A stretch of DNA of 7,285 bases, from NCBI GenBank assembly GCA_015068335.1, contig SVKT01000084.1, forward strand, positions 1 through 7,285. The letters run 5' to 3'. The position numbers and the translations under genes are program-made. Position 1 is the stretch's first letter. Each line of letters opens with the position of its first letter. Below are positions 1 to 7,285 of the stretch, one piece after another. Under the pieces are notes generated by a model. That model worked only from the letters and a program-made list of their open reading frames with translations. It was not told the origin of the DNA and did not search any database. This DNA comes from Oscillospiraceae bacterium. Its GTDB lineage: Bacteria; Bacillota; Clostridia; Oscillospirales; Oscillospiraceae.

Positions 1-844
1 GGTGGGTCTGGAAGCCCACCAGATTGTACACCGTGCCGTCGGCGTTGTCCCGCCGCAACTGCACCACGGCATAGGGCCAGCGGCCGGTGCGGGGGTCGTC
101 CAGTCCCCGGGATTTCAGCGGGCCGTAGAGCAGCGTGTCGTGTCCGCGGCGGGCCATAACCTCCACGGGCATACAGCCCTCAAAAACCTGGGAGTCCTCA
201 AAGCCGTGGACCTCCGCTTCCTGGGCGGTGGTCAGCGCCTCCCAGAAGGCGTCGTACTCCTCTTTGTTCATCGGGCAGTTTACATAATCTGCCGTTCCCT
301 TGTCATAGCGGGAGCCGAACCACGCCTTTTCCATATCCACGCTCTCGGCGGACACCAGCGGCGCCGCCGCGTCGTAGAAGTGGAGGTCGCTGTCCTCCCC
401 CAGCAGCGTTTGCAGGCGTTCTGCCAGCGCGTCGGAGGTCAGGGGGCCGGAGGCGATGACCACCTCCCCCTCGGGGATCTCCGTCACTTCGCCGGGAACC
501 ACAGTGATGCGGGGGTGGTTTCTGATCTTCTCGGTCACCAGCGCGGCAAAGCCGTGGCGATCCACCGCCAGCGCGCCGCCGGCCTCCACGCGGGTGGCAT
601 CGGCGCATTCCAGGATCAGAGAGCCCAGCCGCCGCAGTTCTTCTTTCAGCAGGCCCACTGCGTTTTCCAGTTGGTCGGAGCGCAGGGAGTTGGAGCAGCA
701 CAGTTCTGCAAAATTGTCCGTTTCGTGGGCGGGTGTCTTTTTCTCCGGCTTCATTTCGCACAGCGTCACATCAATGCCCCGCTGGGCCAGTTGCCACGCG
801 CACTCGCTGCCGGCCAGTCCCGCGCCGATCACAGTTACATTCAT
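1..844 (-). CDS. trmFO: Methylenetetrahydrofolate--tRNA-(uracil-5-)-methyltransferase TrmFO (partial, N-terminal 281 residues)
   Basis: TrmFO is a cytosolic flavoprotein that makes 5-methyluridine at position 54 of the tRNA T-loop, using methylenetetrahydrofolate as carbon donor and FAD as cofactor. The ATG at 844-842 opens a frame that runs uninterrupted off the left edge, giving 281 residues of an expected 430-450. Visible features are the N-terminal FAD Rossmann motif GAGLAGSE (residues 7-14), the family signature ELCCSNSLRSD (47-57), and FEGCMPVEVMARRG (221-234). Cys50 and Cys224 match by position the two functionally important cysteines known in characterised TrmFO proteins. The start is supported by AAAAGGA at 852-858, seven bases upstream. 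The gene follows topA after a 43-nt gap, the order usual in Firmicutes, and is probably read from the promoter at 5253-5281. The last third lies outside the window, so intactness cannot be judged. Confidence 0.95.
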   Translation of the reverse strand, partial: MNVTVIGAGLAGSECAWQLAQRGIDVTLCEMKPEKKTPAHETDNFAELCCSNSLRSDQLENAVGLLKEELRRLGSLILECADATRVEAGGALAVDRHGFAALVTEKIRNHPRITVVPGEVTEIPEGEVVIASGPLTSDALAERLQTLLGEDSDLHFYDAAAPLVSAESVDMEKAWFGSRYDKGTADYVNCPMNKEEYDAFWEALTTAQEAEVHGFEDSQVFEGCMPVEVMARRGHDTLLYGPLKSRGLDDPRTGRWPYAVVQLRRDNADGTVYNLVGFQTH

Positions 845-870
845 AAGTCCGTCCTTTTCTTACGGTTCCG

Positions 871-884
871 TCCGCCGCAGCGGA
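871..884 (-). other. Small hairpin in the topA-trmFO gap
   Basis: Five-base arms TCCGC and GCGGA flank a four-base loop between the topA stop and the trmFO Shine-Dalgarno. No U-tract follows on the minus strand, so it does not look like a terminator; it may be a processing or stability element, or chance in GC-rich DNA. Confidence 0.25.
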
Positions 885-887
885 GGA

Positions 888-3194
<2,307 letters not shown>

Positions 3195-3198
3195 AGTT

Positions 3199-3204
3199 AC
3201 CTCC
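3199..3204 (-). promoter_or_regulatory. Ribosome binding site of topA
   Basis: GGAGGT five bases before ATG 3194 fixes the topA start and excludes the longer reading from the ATG at 3233, whose extra residues are not family-like. Confidence 0.85.
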
Positions 3205-3207
3205 AAC

Positions 3208-3221
3208 CGCCCAGAGGGGCG
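3208..3221 (-). other. Small hairpin just upstream of the topA ribosome binding site
   Basis: CGCCC and GGGCG pair around a four-base loop in the 39-nt gap between the dprA stop and topA start, ending three bases before the GGAGGT. There is no U-tract after it. It might influence topA translation or mRNA processing, but five-base GC arms are common by chance here. Confidence 0.3.
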
Positions 3222-3233
3222 TTTTGCATCCAT

Positions 3234-4415
3234 TTATTCTGTCAGCGTTACCGCACGGGTATAGCGCTTTCCCGCGTGCTGTTCCACGTAAGTTTCCAGT
3301 TCCAGCAGGGTCAGCGCCGACAGCACCCGCCGGGTGGGGATCCCGGTTTGTTCGATCAGGTCATCCACCTGGATCGGCACTTCGGCGTCCAGCGCACGCA
3401 GCAGCGTGATCTGGTCGTCCGTCAATCCGGCGCCCTCTTTGGAAAGACGTATGCTGGGAGGCACGACTTTTGCCTCCTGCTTCTCCACCGTCTGATAGCC
3501 CACCACTTCCGGCTGGCCGCCGGACTCGCTCCGGCGCAGTTTTTCCGGGAAGCGCGCCGTGTATTCCCGCAGGATGTCCCACGCCTCCGACACCAGACCC
3601 GCACCGTCCCGGATCAGCCGGTTGCAGCCTACGCTGGCCGGCGCGTCGATGGGGCCGGGCACGGCAAACACGTCTCTTCCCTGTTCCAGCGCCGCTTCGG
3701 CGGTGATCAGCGCGCCGCTCTTTTCCGGGGCTTCCACCACCAGCGCGGCAAGGCTCAACCCGGACAGGATCCGGTTTCGAACCGGGAAATGGCGGCCTGC
3801 GGCCTCCGTTCCCGGAGGGTACTCGCTGATGAGCACGCCTGCGGCGGCTACATCTTCATACAAATAGCGGCTTTCGTAGGGGTAATGCACATCCAGTCCG
3901 TTGCCGACCACCGCCACGGTCACGCCGCCGGCACGCAGGGCGCCCCGGGTGGCTGCGGCGTCGATGCCTTTTGCAAGACCCGTGACCACCACGGCGCCGC
4001 CGCGGGTCAGACCGTAGCCCAGTTTCTCCGCGCAGGAGATGCCGTAGGGCGTGCAGTTGCGCGTGCCCACCACGGCCACCGCCGCCTCCTCATCGAAGGC
4101 GGGCAGCCGACCCTTCCAGTACAGCAGACAGGGCGGGTCGTAGATGTTCTTCAACCGGCCGGGATAGGCGGCGTCCTGAATGGTCAGGATCTGCTGGCCC
4201 AGACGGGTGCAGTCCGCAAGGATCCGCTCCGCATTGTCCAGCCGGTGATCTTGCAGCCGGTCTGCCTGCTCCCGGGTGATGCCCTCGGTCAGCAGGATCT
4301 CTCCCGGCTCGGCGTAGAAAATATCCTCAGGCGAGCCAAAATGGCGCAGCAAGGCCAGCCGGGTCTGGTTGGTGAGCCCCGGCAGCGTTGTCAGCCACAG
4401 CCAGAATTTCAGCAT
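3234..4415 (-). CDS. dprA: DNA-processing protein DprA (Smf)
   Basis: DprA binds incoming single-stranded DNA during natural transformation, protects it and loads RecA; it is cytosolic. The 393-residue protein has an N-terminal SAM/HhH-like region (about 1-75), then the Rossmann-type DprA core: VVGTRN (115-120), TGLAKGIDAAATRGAL (145-160), VVGNGLDVHYP (169-179), HFPVRNRILSGLS (209-221) and SGALITAEAALEQGRDVFAVPG (233-254). Residues about 325-393 form the C-terminal winged helix. All expected core motifs are present and the length is normal. The ATG at 4415 is chosen because GAGGAGG (4421-4427) stands five bases upstream; a longer in-frame reading from 4478 gives an arginine/cysteine-rich leader unlike the family and overlaps the upstream gene. 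It lies 10 nt after the methyltransferase gene. dprA is also present in many bacteria not known to be competent, so its presence does not prove transformability. Confidence 0.96.
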   Translation of the reverse strand: MLKFWLWLTTLPGLTNQTRLALLRHFGSPEDIFYAEPGEILLTEGITREQADRLQDHRLDNAERILADCTRLGQQILTIQDAAYPGRLKNIYDPPCLLYWKGRLPAFDEEAAVAVVGTRNCTPYGISCAEKLGYGLTRGGAVVVTGLAKGIDAAATRGALRAGGVTVAVVGNGLDVHYPYESRYLYEDVAAAGVLISEYPPGTEAAGRHFPVRNRILSGLSLAALVVEAPEKSGALITAEAALEQGRDVFAVPGPIDAPASVGCNRLIRDGAGLVSEAWDILREYTARFPEKLRRSESGGQPEVVGYQTVEKQEAKVVPPSIRLSKEGAGLTDDQITLLRALDAEVPIQVDDLIEQTGIPTRRVLSALTLLELETYVEQHAGKRYTRAVTLTE

Positions 4416-4420
4416 AGACG

Positions 4421-4427
4421 CCTCCTC
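4421..4427 (-). promoter_or_regulatory. dprA ribosome binding site overlapping the upstream stop codon
   Basis: On the minus strand the methyltransferase stop TGA (4428-4426) runs directly into the Shine-Dalgarno GAGGAGG, sharing two bases. Ribosomes terminating on the first gene stop on top of the dprA binding site, which suggests translational coupling. Confidence 0.85.
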
Positions 4428-5187
4428 AATCGTTTCGTGCCGCCTCCCACAGCAGCACCGCCGCCGCAACGGCGGCATTCAGGGATTCACAATGCGCGTG
4501 CATCGGGATCAGAATGGTCCGGTCGCAAAGGGCCAGCATCTCGGCGGAAAGCCCGCGCCCCTCGCTGCCGATGGCAATGGCACAGCGGCTGTAATCCGCA
4601 CGTCTGGCGTCCAGCGTGTCCGGAAGCAGCGCCGCGCCGTAGAGCGGCAGACCGCTTTTTTTCAGCAGCGCGGAAACCTCCGCCGCCTGACAACTCCACA
4701 CCGGGCAGCGGAACACCGCCCCCATCGTGGCGCGCACGGTCTTGGGATTGTAAAGATCGGCGCAGGCGTTGACCAGAAACACACCGTCCGCCCGGAAGGC
4801 ATCCGCCGTGCGCAGGATGGTTCCCACGTTTCCGGGGTCCTGCACGCCGTCCAGCACCACGTAACGGCGGCCGTCCAGCATTTCGGGCAGGTTCTGCTCC
4901 GGCAGGGCACAGATCGCCAGCACGCCCTGGGGGGTCTCCATCGGAGAAATGGAGCGCATCAGGTCGGAAGGCACTTCCACCTGCCGAACCGCCCCCGGCA
5001 GTTCCGGCAGCGCGGTCTGCTCCGTGAAGACCACGGTGCGCAGCGCGGCGCCGCGCAGCAGCGCTTCTTCCAGCAGTTTGGGACTGTCGCAAAGAAACTC
5101 CCCGCTGCGGCGGCGATAGGCGGCCGAGGACGCCAGTTTTCGGATATGGGTGCATAGCGCATTGGTGCGGCTGGTGATCCGTTCCAC
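4426..5187 (-). CDS. TrmH/SpoU-family RNA 2'-O-methyltransferase
   Basis: This is a SPOUT-class methyltransferase that uses S-adenosylmethionine to methylate a ribose 2'-OH in rRNA or tRNA; the exact target cannot be read from sequence (RlmB- or TsnR-like subfamily). The 253 residues comprise an N-terminal substrate-binding domain (about 1-105; ITSRTNALCTHIRKLASS near the start is typical of the family) and the SpoU trefoil-knot domain: motif 1 DPGNVGTILRTAD (117-129), motif 2 AIAIGSEGRGLS (203-214) and motif 3 IPMHAHCESLNAAVA (227-241). Asn120, Arg126 and the ESLN loop, which shape the active site and cofactor pocket, are present. In motif 3 the usual Gly is Ala231. Translation starts at GTG 5187, with GGGGAGG six bases upstream. 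It is the first gene of the operon, read from the promoter at 5253-5281, and precedes dprA by 10 nt. Confidence 0.93.
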   Translation of the reverse strand: MERITSRTNALCTHIRKLASSAAYRRRSGEFLCDSPKLLEEALLRGAALRTVVFTEQTALPELPGAVRQVEVPSDLMRSISPMETPQGVLAICALPEQNLPEMLDGRRYVVLDGVQDPGNVGTILRTADAFRADGVFLVNACADLYNPKTVRATMGAVFRCPVWSCQAAEVSALLKKSGLPLYGAALLPDTLDARRADYSRCAIAIGSEGRGLSAEMLALCDRTILIPMHAHCESLNAAVAAAVLLWEAARND

Positions 5188-5193
5188 GACGTT

Positions 5194-5200
5194 CCTCCCC
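5194..5200 (-). promoter_or_regulatory. Ribosome binding site for the GTG-started methyltransferase
   Basis: GGGGAGG lies six bases ahead of GTG 5187. No in-frame ATG fits the conserved N-terminus, so this site decides the start. Confidence 0.85.
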
Positions 5201-5228
5201 TTCTTTCGCCCGCTTGCGGCATTTCTTT

Positions 5229-5243
5229 TTTATAATGTATAAA
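5229..5243. promoter_or_regulatory. AT-rich palindrome in the operon leader
   Basis: TTTATA-ATG-TATAAA is a perfect six-base inverted repeat with a three-base centre, placed just after the predicted transcription start. It could be an operator for an unknown repressor; equally it may be chance in a short AT-rich patch. Confidence 0.3.
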
Positions 5244-5252
5244 CTCGCCTAT

Positions 5253-5281
5253 ATAATAATGGTGTCTGTCGGGATTGTCAA
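5253..5281 (-). promoter_or_regulatory. Sigma-70/SigA-type promoter for the methyltransferase-dprA-topA-trmFO operon
   Basis: On the minus strand the -35 box TTGACA (5281-5276) matches consensus exactly, the spacer is 17 bases (5275-5259) and the -10 box TATTAT (5258-5253) differs from TATAAT at one base. An A-rich tract (5304-5291) upstream of the -35 box resembles an UP element. Transcription would begin near 5246, leaving a leader of about 60 nt before GTG 5187. This AT-rich island stands out from the GC-rich surroundings. It indicates strong, constitutive housekeeping expression. Confidence 0.85.
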
Positions 5282-5393
5282 CAGGGGAACTTTCTTTTCT
5301 TTTTCACGCCCCCCACAGGATCGCTCCCCTTCCCCGGGCTGCGGACGGTGCGCCTGTGCCGGTTTCATCGGGTCTGCCGCGCCTCTCGCGCCG
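5282..5393. other. Intergenic DNA between the CDF terminator and the operon promoter
   Basis: Apart from the A-rich tract next to the promoter, this 112-bp stretch holds no gene or RNA that I recognise. On the minus strand it carries runs of four, four and six guanines (5335-5332, 5329-5326, 5314-5309). Confidence 0.6.
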
Positions 5394-5424
5394 AAAAACC
5401 GCCCCGCAGAATTCTGCGGGGCGG
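5394..5424 (-). terminator. Rho-independent terminator after the CDF gene
   Basis: A perfect 26-base palindrome (5399-5424; arms CCGCCCCGCAG and CTGCGGGGCGG around AATT) is followed on the minus strand by TTTTT (5398-5394). It begins 21 nt after the CDF stop codon and separates that gene from the downstream operon. On the plus strand no T-run follows, so it acts in one direction. Confidence 0.93.
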
Positions 5425-5445
5425 CGCTGCTGTATCAGGCGTTCG

Positions 5446-6354
5446 TCAATGGTGGTGATGGTGATGATGATGGTGGTGGTGATGTCCGGACGGCGCGTCA
5501 ACTTCCGTATGGCAATGTGTCTCACAGCAGGGTTCGTCCCCGGCTTCCAGTTCCAGCGTCACGTGTCCGATGCCGTGTTCGCGCAATTCTTCCCGAATCT
5601 TCTCCTTGATCCGGTGATGGTCGGCGTTTGTCACAACGTGCATCGTGGCATAGTGATTTTGCCCGTCCATACTCCAAATGTGAATATGATGCACCCCCAG
5701 CACACCGTCGATGTCCATAAGGTGTTCGTTCAGTTCCCCAAGGGTGATGCCCTGCGGCGCCCGTTCCAGGAACAGGCCTCCGGCCTCTTTCAGATTTCTG
5801 ATGGCGTTGACAAGGATGAACACCGCCACACCGATGGACATAAGCGGATCAATGAGGGCAAAGTCCGTAAAGCGCATCACAACAGCACCTACCAGCACCA
5901 CGGCCCAGCCCAGCACATCTTCCAGCATATGCAGGTTCACTGCCTTCTGATTCAGGGACTCGCCCTCCCGGGTGAAAAACGCGGCGCAGACATTCACGCA
6001 GACGCCCACCACCGCAAACAGGATCATTCCGTCATAGTTGATCTCTGTGGGCGCGAGCATCCTGCCCACGGCGTTGTATATGACCACGCAGGAACCGCAC
6101 AGCAGGATGGTCGTGGTGATCACGCTGCCGATCACAGAGTATCGGGCGTATCCGTAGGTATAGACGTCGTCGGGCTGTCGCTTGCTTTTCTTTTCCAGAA
6201 AATACGAGATGCCGATGCTTGCGGCGTCGCCCATATCGTGTATGGCGTCCGAAATAATGGCGATGCTGCCGGTAAACACACCGCCCACAAATTCAAACAC
6301 AGAAAATACCAAATTCAAAAGAAACGCAAGCAAAATGCTCTTTTCGGTTTTCAT
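5446..6354 (-). CDS. Cation diffusion facilitator family metal exporter with C-terminal His12
   Basis: CDF proteins are membrane antiporters that export divalent metals, mostly Zn2+, in exchange for protons. The 302 residues contain six predicted membrane segments (about 6-27, 30-52, 74-95, 109-127, 142-162, 167-186) and a cytosolic C-terminal domain (about 187-275). The metal site is the His-Asp pair His39-x3-Asp43 in segment 2 (SDAIHDMGDA) and His142-x3-Asp146 in segment 5 (HMLEDV), the HD-HD pattern usual for Zn/Cd transporters. The C-terminal domain has HHIHIW (222-227). After it comes CCETHCH (276-282) and, at the extreme end, twelve consecutive histidines (291-302). The usual cytosolic His-rich segment of CDFs lies between segments 4 and 5; here that loop is short and the His cluster is at the terminus. 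AAAGGA (6362-6367) precedes ATG 6354 by seven bases. It appears monocistronic, with a hairpin upstream and a terminator downstream. The metal is inferred, not shown. Confidence 0.93.
   Translation of the reverse strand: MKTEKSILLAFLLNLVFSVFEFVGGVFTGSIAIISDAIHDMGDAASIGISYFLEKKSKRQPDDVYTYGYARYSVIGSVITTTILLCGSCVVIYNAVGRMLAPTEINYDGMILFAVVGVCVNVCAAFFTREGESLNQKAVNLHMLEDVLGWAVVLVGAVVMRFTDFALIDPLMSIGVAVFILVNAIRNLKEAGGLFLERAPQGITLGELNEHLMDIDGVLGVHHIHIWSMDGQNHYATMHVVTNADHHRIKEKIREELREHGIGHVTLELEAGDEPCCETHCHTEVDAPSGHHHHHHHHHHHH
5449..5484 (-). repeat. Twelve-codon histidine tract at the end of the CDF gene
   Basis: Twelve histidine codons in a row (six or so each of CAC and CAT, mixed irregularly) immediately precede the TGA stop. 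Mixed codons argue against simple trinucleotide slippage and for selection on the peptide. It is a natural metal-binding tail. Confidence 0.92.
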
Positions 6355-6397
6355 AGCGCTTTCCTTTCAACGGTTTTGCGGGGTTCTGCTATATAGA

Positions 6398-6431
6398 ATA
6401 CCCCAAGACGCCCACGGGCATCTTGGGGTAT
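6398..6431 (-). terminator. Long hairpin between the PspC gene and the CDF gene: weak terminator or leader element
   Basis: Arms ATACCCCAAGA and TCTTGGGGTAT pair perfectly, extended inward by a T-G pair and GCC/GGC to about 15 pairs with a four-base loop. The inner pair is U-G in minus-strand RNA but C-A in plus-strand RNA, so the structure fits minus-strand transcription. It starts 47 nt after the PspC stop and ends 43 nt before the CDF start. Only a poor U-tract (UUCUAUAU) follows, so it may be an inefficient terminator or a regulatory leader of the CDF gene. I see no clear -35/-10 pair between 6355 and 6478. Confidence 0.6.
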
Positions 6432-6478
6432 CGAACCTTATCCGTCTATGGGCTTTATTGGTGGGGATGCAGCCTTGC

Positions 6479-6667
6479 TTATTCGGGATTACGGGGCATC
6501 ACCAGCATAGCGATAATGTAGGCCCAAAGTCCGGCGCCGCCCATAAGGGTGGCCAGGACCCAAATCAGGCGAACCACCGTGGGATCTGCATCGATGTACT
6601 CGGCGATGCCGGCGCACACGCCGTCGATCTTCTTATCTTTGCTGGACTTGTAAAGTTTCTTTTCCAT
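6479..6667 (-). CDS. Small PspC-domain membrane protein
   Basis: The 62-residue protein is a stand-alone PspC domain. KKLYKSSKDKKIDGVCAGIAEY (split across residues 3-24) and the DPTVVRLIWVLATL segment (28-41) are typical, followed by one hydrophobic membrane segment (about 33-56) and a short PRNPE end. In proteobacteria PspC works with PspB in the phage-shock envelope stress response; small stand-alone copies are common in Firmicutes and their role is generally undefined. No pspA or pspB lies nearby. AAGGAG (6677-6682) precedes ATG 6667 by nine bases and lies in the gap directly after the lysS stop, only 19 nt away, so it is probably cotranscribed with lysS. Confidence 0.9.
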   Translation of the reverse strand: MEKKLYKSSKDKKIDGVCAGIAEYIDADPTVVRLIWVLATLMGGAGLWAYIIAMLVMPRNPE

Positions 6668-6686
6668 CGCACCGTTCTCCTTCTGT

Positions 6687-7285
6687 TCAGTCCATCGGTT
6701 TCATCGTGGGGAACAGGATGACCTCACGGATGGTGTCGTTGTTGGTCAGCAGCATCACGCAGCGGTCGATGCCGATGCCCATACCGCCGGTGGGGGGCAT
6801 ACCGTATTCCAGGGCGGTGAGGAAATCCTCGTCCAGCATTTCGGCCTCGTCGTCGCCGCGCTCGCGCTGCTCCACCTGCTTCTGGAAGCGCTCGCGCTGG
6901 TCCAGAGGATCGTTCAGTTCGGAGTAGGCGTTGGCCAGTTCGCTGTGGCAGATGAACAGTTCGAACCGCTCGGTCAGGCGGGGATCGGCGGGGCTGCGCT
7001 TGGTCAGGGGGCTGACCTCCACGGGATACATCGTGATGAAAGTAGGCTGGATCAACTTCTCCTCCACCCGCTGGTCGAAGCAGGCGTACAGGGCGTTGCC
7101 CCAGGTCTTTTCGGCAGCGTCAGCCAGTTCCACGCCGATGGCCTTGGCGGCAGCCACAGCCTCGGCATCGTCGGTGATGGCGCCGAAGTCGATGCCGGCA
7201 TACTCACGGACGGCATCCACCATGGTCAGGCGGCGCCAGCCGGGGGTCAGGTCGATCTTCTCGCCCATCCACTCAACCTCGTAGG
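6687..7285 (-). CDS. lysS: Lysyl-tRNA synthetase, class II (partial, C-terminal 198 residues)
   Basis: LysRS attaches lysine to tRNA-Lys in the cytosol. Only the C-terminal 198 of about 500 residues is present; the frame is open through the right edge. Seen are EKIDLTPGWRRLTM (from about residue 8 of this fragment), QPTFITMYPVEVSPLTKR, RFELFICHSELANAYSELNDPLDQ split over two lines of the catalytic core, and class II motif 3 in GGMGIGIDRCVMLL (166-179), whose arginine contacts ATP. The protein ends FPTMKPMD, the normal terminus for the family. The stop TGA (6689-6687) is 19 nt ahead of the PspC gene. The promoter, anticodon-binding domain and motifs 1 and most of 2 lie outside the window. Confidence 0.96.
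   Translation of the reverse strand, partial: YEVEWMGEKIDLTPGWRRLTMVDAVREYAGIDFGAITDDAEAVAAAKAIGVELADAAEKTWGNALYACFDQRVEEKLIQPTFITMYPVEVSPLTKRSPADPRLTERFELFICHSELANAYSELNDPLDQRERFQKQVEQRERGDDEAEMLDEDFLTALEYGMPPTGGMGIGIDRCVMLLTNNDTIREVILFPTMKPMD

Noticed and set aside
3195..3233. A longer topA start at the ATG at 3233
   Set aside because: It would add 13 non-conserved residues, and the strong GGAGGT lies just ahead of ATG 3194 instead.
4416..4478. A longer dprA reading from 4478
   Set aside because: It overlaps the methyltransferase and adds an Arg/Cys-rich leader; GAGGAGG marks ATG 4415.
5304..5525. A 73-codon minus-strand frame overlapping the CDF 3' end and the terminator
   Set aside because: It reads the histidine codons out of frame (Ile/Thr-rich), crosses the terminator stem and has no family resemblance.
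5275..6396. A 373-codon plus-strand open frame
   Set aside because: It is antisense to the CDF gene; the Met/Val/Asp-rich segment is simply the complement of the histidine codons.
6355..6478. A metal-sensing riboswitch (NiCo/czcD type) before the CDF gene
   Set aside because: I see one long hairpin, not the multi-helix junction with conserved purine-rich internal loops that this class needs.

Overview
The window is an ordinary, gene-dense stretch of a GC-rich bacterial chromosome with every recognisable gene on the minus strand. The chain RNA methyltransferase, dprA, topA, trmFO (the last three in the order of the well-known Firmicutes dprA-topA-trmFO block), together with folate-dependent TrmFO and strong GGAGG-type ribosome binding sites, points to a Firmicute. 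High GC content and alanine/arginine-rich proteins suggest a gut Oscillospiraceae/Ruminococcaceae-type Clostridia; that placement is an inference and was not tested by a search.

Reading in the direction of transcription (right to left): the C-terminal 198 residues of a class II lysyl-tRNA synthetase (lysS) enter at the right edge, followed 19 nt later by a 62-residue PspC-domain membrane protein. A strong 34-nt hairpin (6398-6431) lies in the gap before a 302-residue cation diffusion facilitator (CDF) metal exporter that ends in twelve consecutive histidines. A perfect-palindrome Rho-independent terminator (5394-5424) closes that gene.

A near-consensus housekeeping promoter (5253-5281, TTGACA, 17 nt, TATTAT, with an A-rich upstream tract) then starts a four-gene operon: a TrmH/SpoU-family RNA 2'-O-methyltransferase (GTG start), dprA, topA and trmFO. 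The MTase stop codon overlaps the dprA Shine-Dalgarno. topA carries three C4 zinc-ribbon motifs and a lysine-alanine repeat tail. trmFO runs off the left edge after 281 residues; its C-terminal part is outside the window. The operon groups nucleic-acid maintenance functions: RNA methylation (MTase, and TrmFO on tRNA U54), single-stranded DNA handling in transformation (DprA) and relaxation of negative supercoils (TopA).

I found no CRISPR array, tRNA, rRNA, insertion sequence, phage gene or defence cassette, and no new multi-gene system. The points most worth a second look are the His12 tail on the CDF exporter, the histone-H1-like tail of TopA, and the hairpin ahead of the CDF gene, which pairs fully only when read as minus-strand RNA. 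The longest stretch without a gene is 258 bp (5188-5445) and is accounted for in part by a promoter and a terminator.
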